DNA of 64,000 bases from Anaeramoeba flamelloides (Eukaryota > Metamonada > Anaeramoebidae): positions 803,001 through 867,000 of the forward strand of contig JANTQA010000008.1 of NCBI GenBank assembly GCA_027625915.1, in the 5' to 3' direction. The position numbers and the translations under genes are program-made. Below are positions 1 through 10,808 of this stretch, piece by piece; position 1 is the stretch's first letter; each line of letters opens with the position of its first letter. The notes below the pieces were generated by a model. It was not told the origin of the DNA. It searched no databases and saw only the letters and a list, made by a program, of their open reading frames with translations.

Positions 1-87
1 AGAAATTTCAAAAAAACCAAAATTATTCATTTTTTTTAAAATTATTTTCCTCCATTCTCCTTGTCCTTCATTTACTTTTGATTTAAT

Positions 88-1941
88 ATGATTAAAAACA
101 AAAAAGACGATGATCAAGAAATAATTTATCGAATCGTTATAGCTGTCAAACCACGGCCGATCACAACAAATCCTATCAATCTTATTGAAAACAAATTAAA
201 AAATGTTTTTGATTTGCGTTTAACTTTATCTCTATCTCATTCTCTTGCATTTTACGAACTTGGGGTAACCCAAAAAACTCTTGACGAATGGAACAAAAAG
301 CAGTTTGTTAATGTTCCACAAACGCCACACCTACAAATTTTACTTTTCCAAGAACATTTTAAACAGTTAATTAGTGCTTATGATTTTCCTGAAGCTCTGA
401 AACGGTTGTGTGTTGAGTCACATTTTTGTATTCACCACAAACACGAATTTCCATCAATTGTTTTTGAAGACTCAAAGTTTTGGAAACAAAGTGCTTTTGG
501 TTCAGATTCGGAATCGGAGTCAGATTATGAAACAGATTCGGAAAATTTTGAATTGGAAAAAGAAAAAGAAAAAGAAAAAGAAAAAGAAATGGAAATTGAA
601 ATTGAAATTGAAAGTGAGAGTGAAAGCGAAATTGAAATCCAAAAGGAAAAAAAAAAAAAAAAAGAGAATGCAAAAGAAAAAGAAAAAGAAAAAGACAAAG
701 AAAATGAGAAAAATAAAGTACCAACAAAATGGAAAATTCAAGATTACCTCCCTGAGCAGGAACAAGTATTATTAAATTTTTTTAAAACATTTCAAAAAGA
801 ATTAATAGCCCCATCAATTATTGGATTATTTATATCCTTATTTGCAGTGCTGTACTCCAGCTTTTTCGTGCATTTAGCATTCATGATAATGGTTTTCTTT
901 TGTTGCTATAATCTCATTGAAAAAATGTTTTCAAATTTGAATTCCAAATTCCAACAAATAAAAACCAATATCACCAAAGGAACGAATAACACTATCTTTC
1001 AAAAGCGCTCCTTATCAAGTATTTTTCAAAAAGAAGAGGAGGGCAACTTCAGCATCATTAATCATTACCGACATAGGAAAGGGATTTTTTGCTTCTTTTT
1101 GTTTACTACAATCTTTTTAAATTTATTGTTTATGAATTTAATCCACTACAATGTCTTTTCAAATCCTTATTATAAGCCACAAAAAACTTTCCATGTCGGT
1201 TACAATCAAAAATTTATGGTCACGAAAGGTTATATGAATATCAAAAAAAATTTTAATCTTAGATCGCCACTCGCCCAAGCCATATTACTAACCATCTCGA
1301 AGGATTTTTGGGATTTCATAAATTGGAAAATGACTCAATACGAAAGCAGGATCACCTTTAATTCGCACCTAGAATTATATTTAATTCGAAACTTTATTTT
1401 TGATTTTCTAAATATTATATATCTTCCTTATTTGTTAATATTTAAGTGTAAAAGTTTGTCCCCACCTTTTTACAACTTTATTCACACATCCTGCTTTTTG
1501 AAACTTTTATTGCCAATTATTTACAGAACATTAAAGCCTTATCTCATATACAAATGCAAATCCTGGCTTTATAAACGAAAAGCAAACAAATTCAATGAAG
1601 AAATTCTGATGATTGAAAAACAATATTGCCTAGCAAAACCTCAGGATAACGTGTATGAATTATCACAGCTATTGATCATTTTTGCAAATCTTTTTTTATT
1701 GCCAATCAATGGGTTTCTAATACCTTTAATCATTTTAATCATCGTATCAATTTATATCCATTTCAAATTTTCTTTTTTTTTTCAAAAATATTCACAAAGA
1801 TATCTGGCAAGAAATAGAAACCATTCTAAAAATATTAGATACTTTACAAAGAAAAATTTATATTATTTTGCATTTTTCTCTCTTTTTTTGAATATCATTT
1901 GTTTTTTCCGTTTAAAAATTAATGCTTTTTATCAATGGTAA
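88..1941 (+). CDS. Divergent TMEM16/anoctamin-like multi-pass membrane protein (617 aa)
   Basis: Single-exon gene. Residues about 135-210 are a Glu/Lys/Ser low-complexity stretch (EKEKEK, EIEIEIES) that splits a soluble N-terminus from a membrane domain with hydrophobic segments near 240-280, 331-357, 395-452, 521-560 and 591-610. The block WKMTQYESRITF followed by LYLIRNFIFDFLNIIYLP matches in order the anoctamin TM5-TM6 signature (LTdwEnhrT...lilKlflFqFvNsysslfYiaF). YELSQLLIIFANLFLLPING matches the TM7 EylEliiQfGyvtlFvaafPl block. Known TMEM16 proteins are Ca2+-activated channels or lipid scramblases. Here the TM8 NNiiEiRlDA stretch, which supplies Ca2+-binding acids, is replaced by IILIIVSIYIHF, so Ca2+ gating may be lost. 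A related OSCA/TMEM63 fold is an alternative. The start is the first ATG after an AT-rich leader; the gene lies too near the window edge to exclude an upstream exon. Confidence 0.65.
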   Translation: MIKNKKDDDQEIIYRIVIAVKPRPITTNPINLIENKLKNVFDLRLTLSLSHSLAFYELGVTQKTLDEWNKKQFVNVPQTPHLQILLFQEHFKQLISAYDFPEALKRLCVESHFCIHHKHEFPSIVFEDSKFWKQSAFGSDSESESDYETDSENFELEKEKEKEKEKEMEIEIEIESESESEIEIQKEKKKKKENAKEKEKEKDKENEKNKVPTKWKIQDYLPEQEQVLLNFFKTFQKELIAPSIIGLFISLFAVLYSSFFVHLAFMIMVFFCCYNLIEKMFSNLNSKFQQIKTNITKGTNNTIFQKRSLSSIFQKEEEGNFSIINHYRHRKGIFCFFLFTTIFLNLLFMNLIHYNVFSNPYYKPQKTFHVGYNQKFMVTKGYMNIKKNFNLRSPLAQAILLTISKDFWDFINWKMTQYESRITFNSHLELYLIRNFIFDFLNIIYLPYLLIFKCKSLSPPFYNFIHTSCFLKLLLPIIYRTLKPYLIYKCKSWLYKRKANKFNEEILMIEKQYCLAKPQDNVYELSQLLIIFANLFLLPINGFLIPLIILIIVSIYIHFKFSFFFQKYSQRYLARNRNHSKNIRYFTKKNLYYFAFFSLFLNIICFFRLKINAFYQW

Positions 1942-2001
1942 AAATAGAATTATTCAGAATTGAATAACAGCGACAATCTTATATATCTTTATTCATATAC
2001 A

Positions 2002-2067
2002 ATAATGATAACAACAACAACAACAACAATAATAATAATAATAATAACGACGACGACGACGACCGCG

Positions 2068-2114
<47 letters not shown>

Positions 2115-2164
2115 AACAACAACAAAAACAACAACAACAAAAACAACACCGTAGCCGCCAACAG

Positions 2165-2200
<36 letters not shown>
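2002..2200. repeat. Compound microsatellite: (AAC)n/(AAT)n/(ACG)n, then (AT)n
   Basis: About 150 bases of AAC, AAT and ACG trinucleotides, then about 17 AT dinucleotides after a short GC-richer interruption near 2150-2163. Reading frames across it give only poly-Thr, poly-Leu or poly-Val and are not genes. Confidence 0.95.
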
Positions 2201-2203
<3 letters not shown>

Positions 2204-3425
2204 TTTTATAATAAATAAACCACAATTCAAAAATTTCACCACAGCATCTAATCAAATTTGTTTAGGAAGCATTCACACCCCTTCAAAATATTTAAAAGAA
2301 CTTAATGATAAAGATTGTTTGTTTACTAAAAGTTAAGCAATATAAAATTAATATTCCCAATATAAGACAGTAATAATAACGTTATTAAAAAATAATTTAT
2401 TGTACATTACTATTTTTTAATAAAAATGTCATTAAAACACGTTTCTACACAACAAACAAAGTGAATCTTTCCCATCTCCAATAAAATAAAATTCCAGTGA
2501 ATATCCAAACATTAAAAGCCAAAGATCTTTTGAGAATAAAAATAAAATAAAATTATAAAGAAAATTGTTCGAAAAAAATAAAAGGATAATGTAAAATAAC
2601 AATTTTAATATCCTCAAATAATTTTGAAAAATATAAAAAATTGTATTAAACACCCCAAAAGAATTTTGTAAATTTTTTAGACAAATTTGAGGTGTTCTAA
2701 AATTTTTGAATTTTGGTTTATGTATTAAATAATTTATTTTAAATTCAAATTAAATTTATTTGTATTTTTTTCTTTCTTATATATTGTTCATTATTTTAGT
2801 TTTTTTATACTTTTTGCTTTTACCAAATTCCATTTTTTAAGTTGTTTGGGTTCGTTTCCTTTTTATTTTAAAGTGTTTTGGAGCAGTTAAAAGTAATAAT
2901 AAAACATTATAAGAATTAATTACGTTCGTTTTGGATTAGATCTTAAACTAACTTATATCTGATTAGATCCAAAGTCAACTGAATCGACCTGGAGTTAAGC
3001 AACTTGAAGTGAACTGAAACCAACTGAACTTAAAACAAGTGATGTGAAGTGAAGTGGGGACTAAATCAACCTTTCCTGACAAAATTTTGACTATATACTT
3101 TTCCTAGGGGAATGCTGTTGAGATGGTATCTTTAACTGGGATTTTACAAAAATATAATTTGGGGAAACTGGCAAAAAAATAAAAAATAAAAAAAAAAACA
3201 AAAGAAACTTTTCGAAAATAAATTCTTATTCTTAAAATATGAAAATTTCTAGATATTCCATATTTAAAAAATATTAAAAAGAAATCCGCAGATCATAATA
3301 CATATTTTTACATTTTACAGCAATTTATCATTCCAGTAAGCTTGATATTATTTGCATACTTAATAAAATAGAACGAAAAAAATGTTACAACACAAACCTG
3401 TAAATTGCTATGAGCAAAGAATGTT
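2201..3425. other. Intergenic; local GC-richer patch near 2935-3070
   Basis: No convincing coding region. At 2935-3070 the A+T bias relaxes and short words recur (AACTGAA, AGTGAA, GATTAGATC), looking like a degraded tandem or dispersed repeat. Confidence 0.5.
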
Positions 3426-3429
3426 ATAT

Positions 3430-4014
3430 ATATATAAAAACTCTTTTTCGGTCAAAGGTGCCCAGCTTTATTGAAGAAATAGAACATATTCTATGATTTT
3501 AGTCCATTATCCAGTTCAAAATAAATTTTCAATTTTTAGATCATAATCATTTTGTCTCATTTCGTAAAGTGTTGTTTTTTTGTTTTTGATTTTTACTTTT
3601 TTTTTTTTTTCTTCTTTTCTTTTTTATTTTTTTTTAAAAATTGACTTTTTTAAAAAAAAAAATCCTTTGAAACTTCAAATTAACATTAAGAAAATTGATG
3701 CTTTGTAATTTCTTTAAAAACAATACATTTTTAAGTAAAAAATCTTATTTTCAACACTTTTAATTTCCAAAAGAAATCGAGAATTTTGCATGAGAAGTTC
3801 AAATGAATGGGGCCCAAAAATTTTTTTTAAACTTTTTTTTTTTGTGGGATTAATGGTTCTTTCATTTTTTTCTTTTTGTGATTATCGGAAATAATTTGAA
3901 TTTTATTATTTCTCGTATTTCTAAACCATCTGAGTTTGGTTGATTGTTCTTGAAAATAAAATGAATTTTTCATTTTTGGCTGGGGTCACTTTAAGTGAAA
4001 TGGAGTTTATATAT
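3430..4014. mobile_element. Non-autonomous TIR element, copy A of the TAAACT family
   Basis: The left end reads AAACTCTTTTTCGGTCAAAG then GTGCCCAGC. The right end, reverse-complemented, reads TAAACTCCATTTCACTTAAA then GTGACCCCAGCC. Both ends sit in TATATA tracts, so a TA target is likely. It has no coding capacity. The next element begins within the same TATATAAAC tract. The TIR style resembles Tc1/mariner MITEs, which is inference. Confidence 0.6.
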
Positions 4015-4710
4015 AAACTATTTTTCAGTCAATGGTCCCCAGTTCTAAAGTGTGAATTGCATGGGTTTAAAGGGTTGGCATAGGTATTAGAAGAAATATT
4101 TTTTTTTGGAAATTTTCAAAATTGAAATAATTTTTTCATATTTTTGCTTTTTTTTTTCGATTTTTTTTATATACTCCTAATTCAGTTCTAATTTTTTTTT
4201 TTATTGAAAGATCAATAGTCACTTGTTAAAAATGTGTTATTCCAAGGTTATTGAAATCATGGAAGTGATTGTTTAGAAATCATATTGATTTCTATTGCAA
4301 TTCTATTCGATCTTTGATTCTGATATTTGATTAATAAATGTGAAAAATTTTCACTTCATTTTCATTTCCTTTTTAAAATAGAGACCACAAATCCTAATCC
4401 ACTTCTTTAGGAGACTTGGTTTCTAAAATAAAAGTATGGAAAATGAAGTGAAAATATTTCCTATTTATTATTCAAATACAATTAGAAGGTCAAAACGAAC
4501 ATGTTGTTTTTCTCAGTGTGTCCCTAAGTTTTTGACTTTTTCAATTTTTAAGAAAATATATTGATTAATTAGTTTTCTTTCAGAGGGATAGTAACAATTC
4601 TTTGATGTGTATTATTCTTGTTATTTTTTATCTGTTCTTCAAAGGTCAATTATATAAAATAATTGATATTTGAAAAAAATATTGGTCCCCTTTGACTGAA
4701 ACAGAATTTA
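4012..4710. mobile_element. Non-autonomous TIR element, copy B of the TAAACT family
   Basis: Left end TAAACTATTTTTCAGTCAAT then GGTCCCCAG; right end (reverse complement) TAAATTCTGTTTCAGTCAAA then GGGGACCAA. Internal sequence at 4360-4500 shares the words GGAAAATGAAGTGAAAAT and TTTATTATTCAAATAC with dispersed copies near 11050 and 16130. No ORF. Confidence 0.6.
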
Positions 4711-4728
4711 TATATATATAGATAGATA

Positions 4729-4898
4729 CATAAACTATTTTTCAAAAATTTTGACTCACTTTATAATGCCAATGGAAGTTTTTTTGAGGATTTATTCCAG
4801 TATTCTTTACAAAAAATATTTACAAATTTTTGGATTAGAATCATTTTTTTATCTTTCAAATTTTTCTTTTTCTTTTTCTTTTTCTTTTTCTTAGAAAA

Positions 4899-4937
<39 letters not shown>

Positions 4938-5307
4938 CTAAGATAATGTCGAAAAAAAAAAAAGATCTTAGAAAAGACAAATAATCACATTGAAAATTGA
5001 GACTATGTAATGTCTTTGAAATTAAATTTAATTAATACCCAAAAATCTTGTTGTTTAACTTTTTTTCAGTTAAAGTTTAGTAATAAAAAATATTTAATGC
5101 TCATTCCAAAAATTGTGACTCAGTTTTTTTTAGTTTTTGGTTTTATTGTTTAAAATTTTCAATATATCAGGCTTTTATATATTTAAAATGACTTAAAAGT
5201 GAATTTCAAATTTATATTTAGTTATTAATTGTTCTTGAATACTAAAGGATAAATTTTTTTTTCAATTTATTATTTCAGGTGAGTCACAATTTTTGAAAAA
5301 GGGTTTA
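4729..5307. mobile_element. TIR element, copy C of the TAAACT/GACTCAC subfamily
   Basis: Ends: TAAACTATTTTTCAAAAATT then TTGACTCAC on the left, and reverse-complemented AAACCCTTTTTCAAAAATTG then TGACTCACC on the right. It contains a (CTTTTT)n tract and a long poly-T hairpin at 4866-4937. The reverse complement of 8395-9016 aligns along most of its length, for example through GACTATGTAATGTCTTTG-like and GCTCATTCCAAAAATT blocks. A truncated copy lies at 46380-46530. Confidence 0.75.
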
Positions 5308-6841
5308 GATAGAAACATAGATATAGATATGAAAAGATTAGGATATTTTTAGCAAAAATTATTTTTAGCAAAAATAATTTTTTCCTCGCAATTATCCATT
5401 TTTTCAGATTATTATTATTATTTTGAAAAAAATATAGTTTCTGAATTACTCTTTAGAAAATCAATTATTTGTATAGGATACAATATGATCAATTTTTTCA
5501 AAATATTAAGTTAATTTTTATTATTTTATAGATGATGATAAACGTTATAGAACCACAGAGTTCTGTTTTATTTTATTTTTTCAACTCAAATAATATTTAA
5601 TCATCTAAAAAACAATAATGTAAAAAATACACACTCTCATATTTTTAAAATCAAATATAACAAATAAAATACTGATGAATTTAGTTTTTAAGAACATATT
5701 AAAAAGTTTAATGAAGCAAAAAAAAATCTTTTTAGTTTCGGTTAAACAATACTTATAAGAATTCACCAATTATTGGGCTTTTTTAAATAATTTAAAGTGT
5801 CTTTGTTAGTTTGAATTCTCTCAAGTTTCTTTTCTTTTTGAGAATAATTTATTTTATTTTACAAAATCTCAAGTTTTGATTTTTCTTTTCTTTTTCTTTT
5901 TTACATTTTCTGTTTTATTTTTTATTAGCATAAATTATTTTTGTCACCATCTATTTCTTAATAACTTTATATTGGTTTATCAATTTTTCTTTTTTCATCA
6001 ATTATAAAAAAAAAAAGTAAACAAAAAAAGTAGCAATAAAATCGAAAGAAAAAAAATGAAAAAAAAAAATAGAATCTTTATTTTGAATAATTTCACAACA
6101 AAAAATATTTGAAGAAACAAATTTTTAGATATATGAAATGCAAGATTACACCACATTCAAAATAAAATCAAAGAAGATTATTTTTAAAAATAAACAAATA
6201 CTTTTAAAAAAAGTTTAAATATTAAATCATAAGAAAAATGTTTATTTTTTAAATAACAAATCAATGTTTGAATAATAAAGAATTAACCATTAAAGGAATT
6301 TAAGACTTTGACACAAATAAAAATAAATAAAAAAAAATTAATAAACAAATAAAAAAGCTTTTATTATTTATTTCATAAAATTTAAAAATTCAAATTATCT
6401 GAATTGAAATTTTATTATTTGAATAATTCAAAAAAATATTATTTTTTTAATAAACATTTAAATTATAAATTATTTCAATTTGTGATTTTAATCAATTTTT
6501 GATAAAGATAAAGTGAATATATTATTAATTTAAATCCGTTATTATAAAAGTAATGGTTTAAAGAAGTTTTAGATTATACGCGAATATCAGGCATTATGGT
6601 TGTTTTTATTAATTAAACAATTCAAATAATTTATAATAAATTAATACCATAATAATAATAATAATAATAATGAAACCATTTAGATGAATTAAACATAAAA
6701 ATAAAACAAAGTAGAATAATTTAAAATGATAATACTTCGGATAAATCAAACAAAATAAGAATAATAAAATAATAATAATAAAAAATAAAAAAAAATATAA
6801 CAAATCTGGAAATTTATCAAAAAGATAATAAATCTAAAACA
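5308..6841. other. Gene-free A+T-rich stretch
   Basis: No coding signal, RNA gene or clear repeat boundary. It contains poly-T, poly-A and short (AAT)n tracts (6650-6670). The tail overlaps the 3' side of the RGS gene. Confidence 0.5.
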
Positions 6842-8032
6842 TTAATTTTTTTGAACCTTTCCCAACTTCTTCGAGACACTCTGGAAAAATGAAGATCTTA
6901 AAAAAGAAAGATATAAGTCACCACTCATTATTTCATAAACATTTTTTTGTGCTTCATTGAAAATATTTGGTGGTGGGCAGATCAATGAATTTCTGTTAAA
7001 GCTATTGATTATTTTGCTTCTTAATGGGCCACTGATATTGATTTCTTTTTCAGAATTTTCAATAATATGCGATTTATAGATTTTATAAGCCATTTGCCTT
7101 GCAAGTTTGGTTTTTCTTTGTTGGCAATATTCCTTAAACTCGTTGGCTCTTGACCAAAATAAAATATTTTCGTCATTGTATTCACTTGCAGAAAATTCTA
7201 TAAAATCAATCAAAAAATGATTTAAAATCGAATCAAAGGTTGGGTTGCCATCTCGATCGAATTTTATTGTCTTTAAAAGTGATTTTTTATATTTAATTGT
7301 GCCTACATTTCGTATTCTCACCTTCTTTGTTTCACCGGCGTTATTGAAACTGTTGACATTCATGTTCCTATTCTTGTTGTTTAAAATGTTTTTGTCAAGT
7401 TTTTTATTAATTTTTTTATTGATTGTTGTATCAAGCCCCAGATTTGAATGGAATTGTGTTTGATCATCAAAAATTTCATCTCTTTTTTTAAGCCATTTTC
7501 TTGGTTGGGGCTTTTTATTTTTTAAACCTTTTCCACCCCCTTGCTCATTATTTTCATTATTATTATGGTTATTGTTCTCTTTTCTTTTGTTTTTGTTTTT
7601 CTTTTTTCCTGAAAGCTGAATTTTGGGAAATTTTTTTATTTTTGAAAGTAATTGATTTTCTTTCTTTTTATCATTTGATATACCCCCTTTTTTTGGCGTG
7701 TGTGATTTGTTTCTTTTTGTATTGTCTTTTTTATTATTCTTTTTATTATGTTTCCCAAAATTATCTTCACTTTTCTTTCTGCCTTTTTTTACCGATTTTG
7801 TTTTTTTAGTGTTTTTTTTTGATTCAATTTTTGATTGATCTCGATCCTCATTTGATTTAGAGTAAGAAGCGCTGTTTTGGTCTGGTTCATCCTGTTCATT
7901 TTCGTTTGTAATTGTTGTGTTGTTTACTTTTTCATATTTATATTTTTTTTTTTTTTTTGGTTTGGATTGTGAATCAAAAGATCTAGATCGAGCATGCCGT
8001 TGTGTATCAATAACCCAATCTTTATTAGTCAT
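6842..8032 (-). CDS. RGS-domain protein with basic low-complexity N-terminus (396 aa)
   Basis: Regulator of G-protein signalling, a GTPase-activating protein for heterotrimeric G-alpha subunits, probably at the plasma membrane or in the cytosol. The RGS domain occupies residues about 262-385. It shows TFDSILNHFLIDFIEFSASE, then the hallmark YNDENILFWSRANEFKEY (compare sEensENilFWleveefk), then the helix IYKSHIIE, the EINISGPLR segment, and the closing FNEAQKNVYEIMSGDLYLSF followed by LRSSFF, which is the usual RGS C-terminal block. Residues 1-240 are Lys/Asn/Ser-rich and disordered-looking, with no second domain seen. One uninterrupted exon; the ATG is followed by MTNKDWVID and no upstream in-frame extension is evident. 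Inverted copies of one repeat lie on both sides. The family call is secure; the G-alpha partner is unknown. Confidence 0.9.
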   Translation of the reverse strand: MTNKDWVIDTQRHARSRSFDSQSKPKKKKKYKYEKVNNTTITNENEQDEPDQNSASYSKSNEDRDQSKIESKKNTKKTKSVKKGRKKSEDNFGKHNKKNNKKDNTKRNKSHTPKKGGISNDKKKENQLLSKIKKFPKIQLSGKKKNKNKRKENNNHNNNENNEQGGGKGLKNKKPQPRKWLKKRDEIFDDQTQFHSNLGLDTTINKKINKKLDKNILNNKNRNMNVNSFNNAGETKKVRIRNVGTIKYKKSLLKTIKFDRDGNPTFDSILNHFLIDFIEFSASEYNDENILFWSRANEFKEYCQQRKTKLARQMAYKIYKSHIIENSEKEINISGPLRSKIINSFNRNSLICPPPNIFNEAQKNVYEIMSGDLYLSFLRSSFFQSVSKKLGKVQKN

Positions 8033-8394
8033 TTCATGTGATGTTAATGTTAAATTTTGATTTTTTCTTTTATTGAGTTGAAAAACTGTTGATGAATTTA
8101 TTTCAGATTTGATTACTATTCTTTTCCTTTTATGGTTATTTGTGTTTATTTTAATTTTTTTTTTAAATATTAATTCAAATAATGAGAATTTTATTATTTA
8201 AAGATTATTAGTCTGATTTCAACCTGTTTTTAATTTTCGCTTTTAATACATTATTTTTTTTTAGTTTTATTTTTTTCTTTTTGAAAGTTATAAGTGACTT
8301 TCAAATTTTAACGCCTTATAACTCGGAAAATTTTTTCAAAAAAAAAATCTCTAAATTTTGTATTTTTGAAATATACTCATATAATAAACATTAT

Positions 8395-9016
8395 TATAAA
8401 CTCCATTTCAAAAATTGTGACTCACTTGAAATAATAAATTGAAATATATATATATATATATCCTTTATTATTCAAGAACAACAAATAATTAAATCTGGTT
8501 TGGAAATCGCTTTTAAATCATTCTAAATATATAAAAACCTAATATTTTAAAAATTAAAAAAAATAAAATCAAAAACTAAAAAAAAGTGAGTCAAAATTTT
8601 TGGAATGAGCATTAACGATTTTTTATTACTGAACTTGAACTGAAAAAAAGTTAACAACAAGATTTTTTGCTAATAATTAAATTCATTTTAAAATGCATTT
8701 AATAGTCTCAATTTTTTTAGTGATTATTTGTCTTTCTGAAGATCTTTTTTTTTCCCACATGATCTTTTGTAAAATTCAAAAGTATCAAAAAAAAAAAGGA
8801 AAAACAAAAATTTGAAAAAGGAAAACAAAAGAAAAACAGAAAAAAAGATAGAAAAACAAAAATTTGAAAAATAAAACAAAAATTTGCAAAATTAGAAAAA
8901 ATGATTATGATCCAAAAATTTGAAAATATTTTTTTGATAGGAATACTGGAATAAACACTCAAAACAACTTCCATTAACATTATAAATTGAGTCAAAATTT
9001 TTGAAAAATGATTTAC
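8395..9016. mobile_element. TIR element, copy D of the TAAACT/GACTCAC subfamily (inverted versus copy C)
   Basis: Left end TAAACTCCATTTCAAAAATT then GTGACTCAC; right end (reverse complement) TAAATCATTTTTCAAAAATT then TTGACTCA. Its reverse complement aligns with 4729-5307. The apparent 134-aa frame on the minus strand inside it is Phe-rich translation of poly-A and is not a gene. Confidence 0.75.
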
Positions 9017-9819
9017 ATAACAATTTTGAAAAAGGTTTAGAACTTTATTAGATATTAATAGGAATTGAAAAAAAAAAATAGAAAATTTTCTGGTAATATT
9101 TTTTTCATTTTTAATTTTCAAATTTTTGAAATTTTTATTTAACTTAGTGGAGAGATTATTTTAATCTATTTTTATTGGTAGTCCAAAAAGAATCATATTT
9201 TTCAATTTTAAAAAGAAAACCTAATTTTTCTTTCAAAAGATATTGCTAAATTAAATTGAAAAAATGTTTTTTTTTCTGTTTTTGGAATATTTTTTTATCA
9301 TTTTATTTTTTTATCCATGTTTGGGTTTTATATATATATTCCCTATTTTTTTATGCAAATTGTTTTAACATTTATTATTTTTTCTTACTTAATGTTCACT
9401 ATAAAGTTCATTCATTGTTACTAATTTCAAAAACAAAATATCCCAAAAATAGGTGTTTTTTTCAAAAGTCGGGAATTTTGAAAAAGGCAGTATTCGAATT
9501 TTAATTAGTTTAATAGCTATTTTTTCTTAATTACTTAAAATTATGATAACTTTGAAAAAATACTTTATAAAAGATGTATAACTGGAATTCAATATGTGGT
9601 TTTGGTTAACTTTAATTTTCATAATTTATTTTTTTTCTCGTAGTGTATTAAAAAGAAAAATTCTTCAATGATTTTTTTGCTTTTTGATCATTGATCAATG
9701 AAGATCTCCAAAACTGAAATTCCCCAAACTTGATTAATACATATTGTTAAAATCTTAACTACAATTTCACATGAACAGAAGAAGCATAGAATCAAAAAAT
9801 GAAAAAAAATTTACTTTTA
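9017..9819. other. Gene-free stretch
   Basis: Phe/Tyr-rich frames only. No RNA gene, element end or conserved motif seen. Confidence 0.4.
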
Positions 9820-10623
9820 CAGCAATCAAAATAATGTGTGCACAACAACTATAATTCGTGTTTCAAAAAAAAGACGTGCTTTTTTTTTTTTTCTTATTCC
9901 AATTCAATATCTATTTCGACTGCCCAATAGTATACCTAAGTTCAAATCAATTTTGAAAGTAAACTCCTTGGTATTTTCAGTAAAATTTAAATTATTAATG
10001 CAATTTGTTGAAAATTTTTTAAAAATTTACTCAATTTTTGTAATCAATAAAAATTCAAATAAATTTTGTCCTTTATGTTCAAAATATGAACAAAAGGAAA
10101 TTATAGAAAATATTGATCATTTCTTATGGGTCTGTCCTTCCTATGAATAAGATAGATTAATATTTTATAACAAATTAAAAAAAATAAATCTTAATGAACT
10201 AATTTCAAATCAAGACAGTTTGAAATTACTTTCATTAATTAATAATCGTGAAATCTATGATTTTACGCTTAAATTCCTGAAACGGAATTTAGGTCCAAGG
10301 GCAACTAGAGTGTAATCTACACTTCTTCAATAATAATAATAAAAAAAATTTACTCAATATTTTTGAAATTTTTTTTTTTTTGGTTAAAATTTTTTGAAAA
10401 ATTTACATGTTTTTTGAGATAAATTTTCAAATTTTTCTAATTTGTTTTTAGAATTTCTTTTTAAATAATAGAACTTTAGGAAATCAATACCATATTTATT
10501 TATGGTTTATTGTTGGTTTCTTTTATTAAATACTGTTTAGGTCATCTATAACAAAAAAACACGCTTTTTATTTTGAAACACAAGCTTAAACTTTTTGACA
10601 CAATTATTTTGACCACATCACTG
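9820..10623. mobile_element. Tc1/mariner-like non-autonomous element split by a LINE insertion
   Basis: The left end is preceded by TA and begins CAGCAATCAAAATAATGTGT, then GCACAACAACTATAATTCGT and GTTTCAAAA. The right end, reverse-complemented, begins CAGTGATGTGGTCAAAATAA. The body shares CCAATAGTATACCTAAGTTC with copies at 13159-13643 and 48388-48866. Removing 10036-10345 restores colinearity with the 13-kb copy. Confidence 0.75.
10036..10345 (+). mobile_element. 5'-truncated LINE (non-LTR retrotransposon) 3' end
   Basis: A 13-bp direct repeat AAATTTACTCAAT lies at 10023-10035 and again at 10346-10358, a target-site duplication. The insert encodes the reverse-transcriptase C-terminal zinc knuckle FCPLCSKYEQKEIIE then NIDHFLWVCPSYE (C-x2-C, then H-x4-C). 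After one in-frame TAA at about 10148 comes a tail resembling LLSLINNREIYDFTLKFLKR, ending in PRATRV. The 3' end has a small palindrome AGTGTAATCTACACT and an (AAT)n/poly-A tail. The family clade is not determined. Two more 3'-end copies lie at 61710-61942 and 62745-62860. Confidence 0.85.
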
Positions 10624-10808
10624 ATGTTTACAATTAAATCTCAAATTTGGGTAAATTGAATATGCTTAAATTTGGGTTTTATTGATACTGTGATTTGAAA
10701 TTCGAATGGGATAAATTTTCAGCTGGTTGTTTACCTTTCAATACTAAAATCTTGGTTTTTTTGAGAATTCTTAGTTCTCCCAATAAATCTTATAAAAAAG
10801 GACCTTAA

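Noticed and set aside
371-775. Antisense and shifted frames (81-121 aa) over the TMEM16-like gene
   Set aside because: They arise from the GAAAAA repeat translated as poly-Phe/Leu or poly-Lys; the 617-aa frame explains the region.
1960-2255. Frames of 64-88 aa over the microsatellite
   Set aside because: Pure poly-Thr, Leu or Val translation of AAC/AAT repeats.
8717-9121. 134-aa minus frame
   Set aside because: Lies within a TIR element copy and is almost entirely Phe/Leu/Ser/Ile from poly-A/T tracts.
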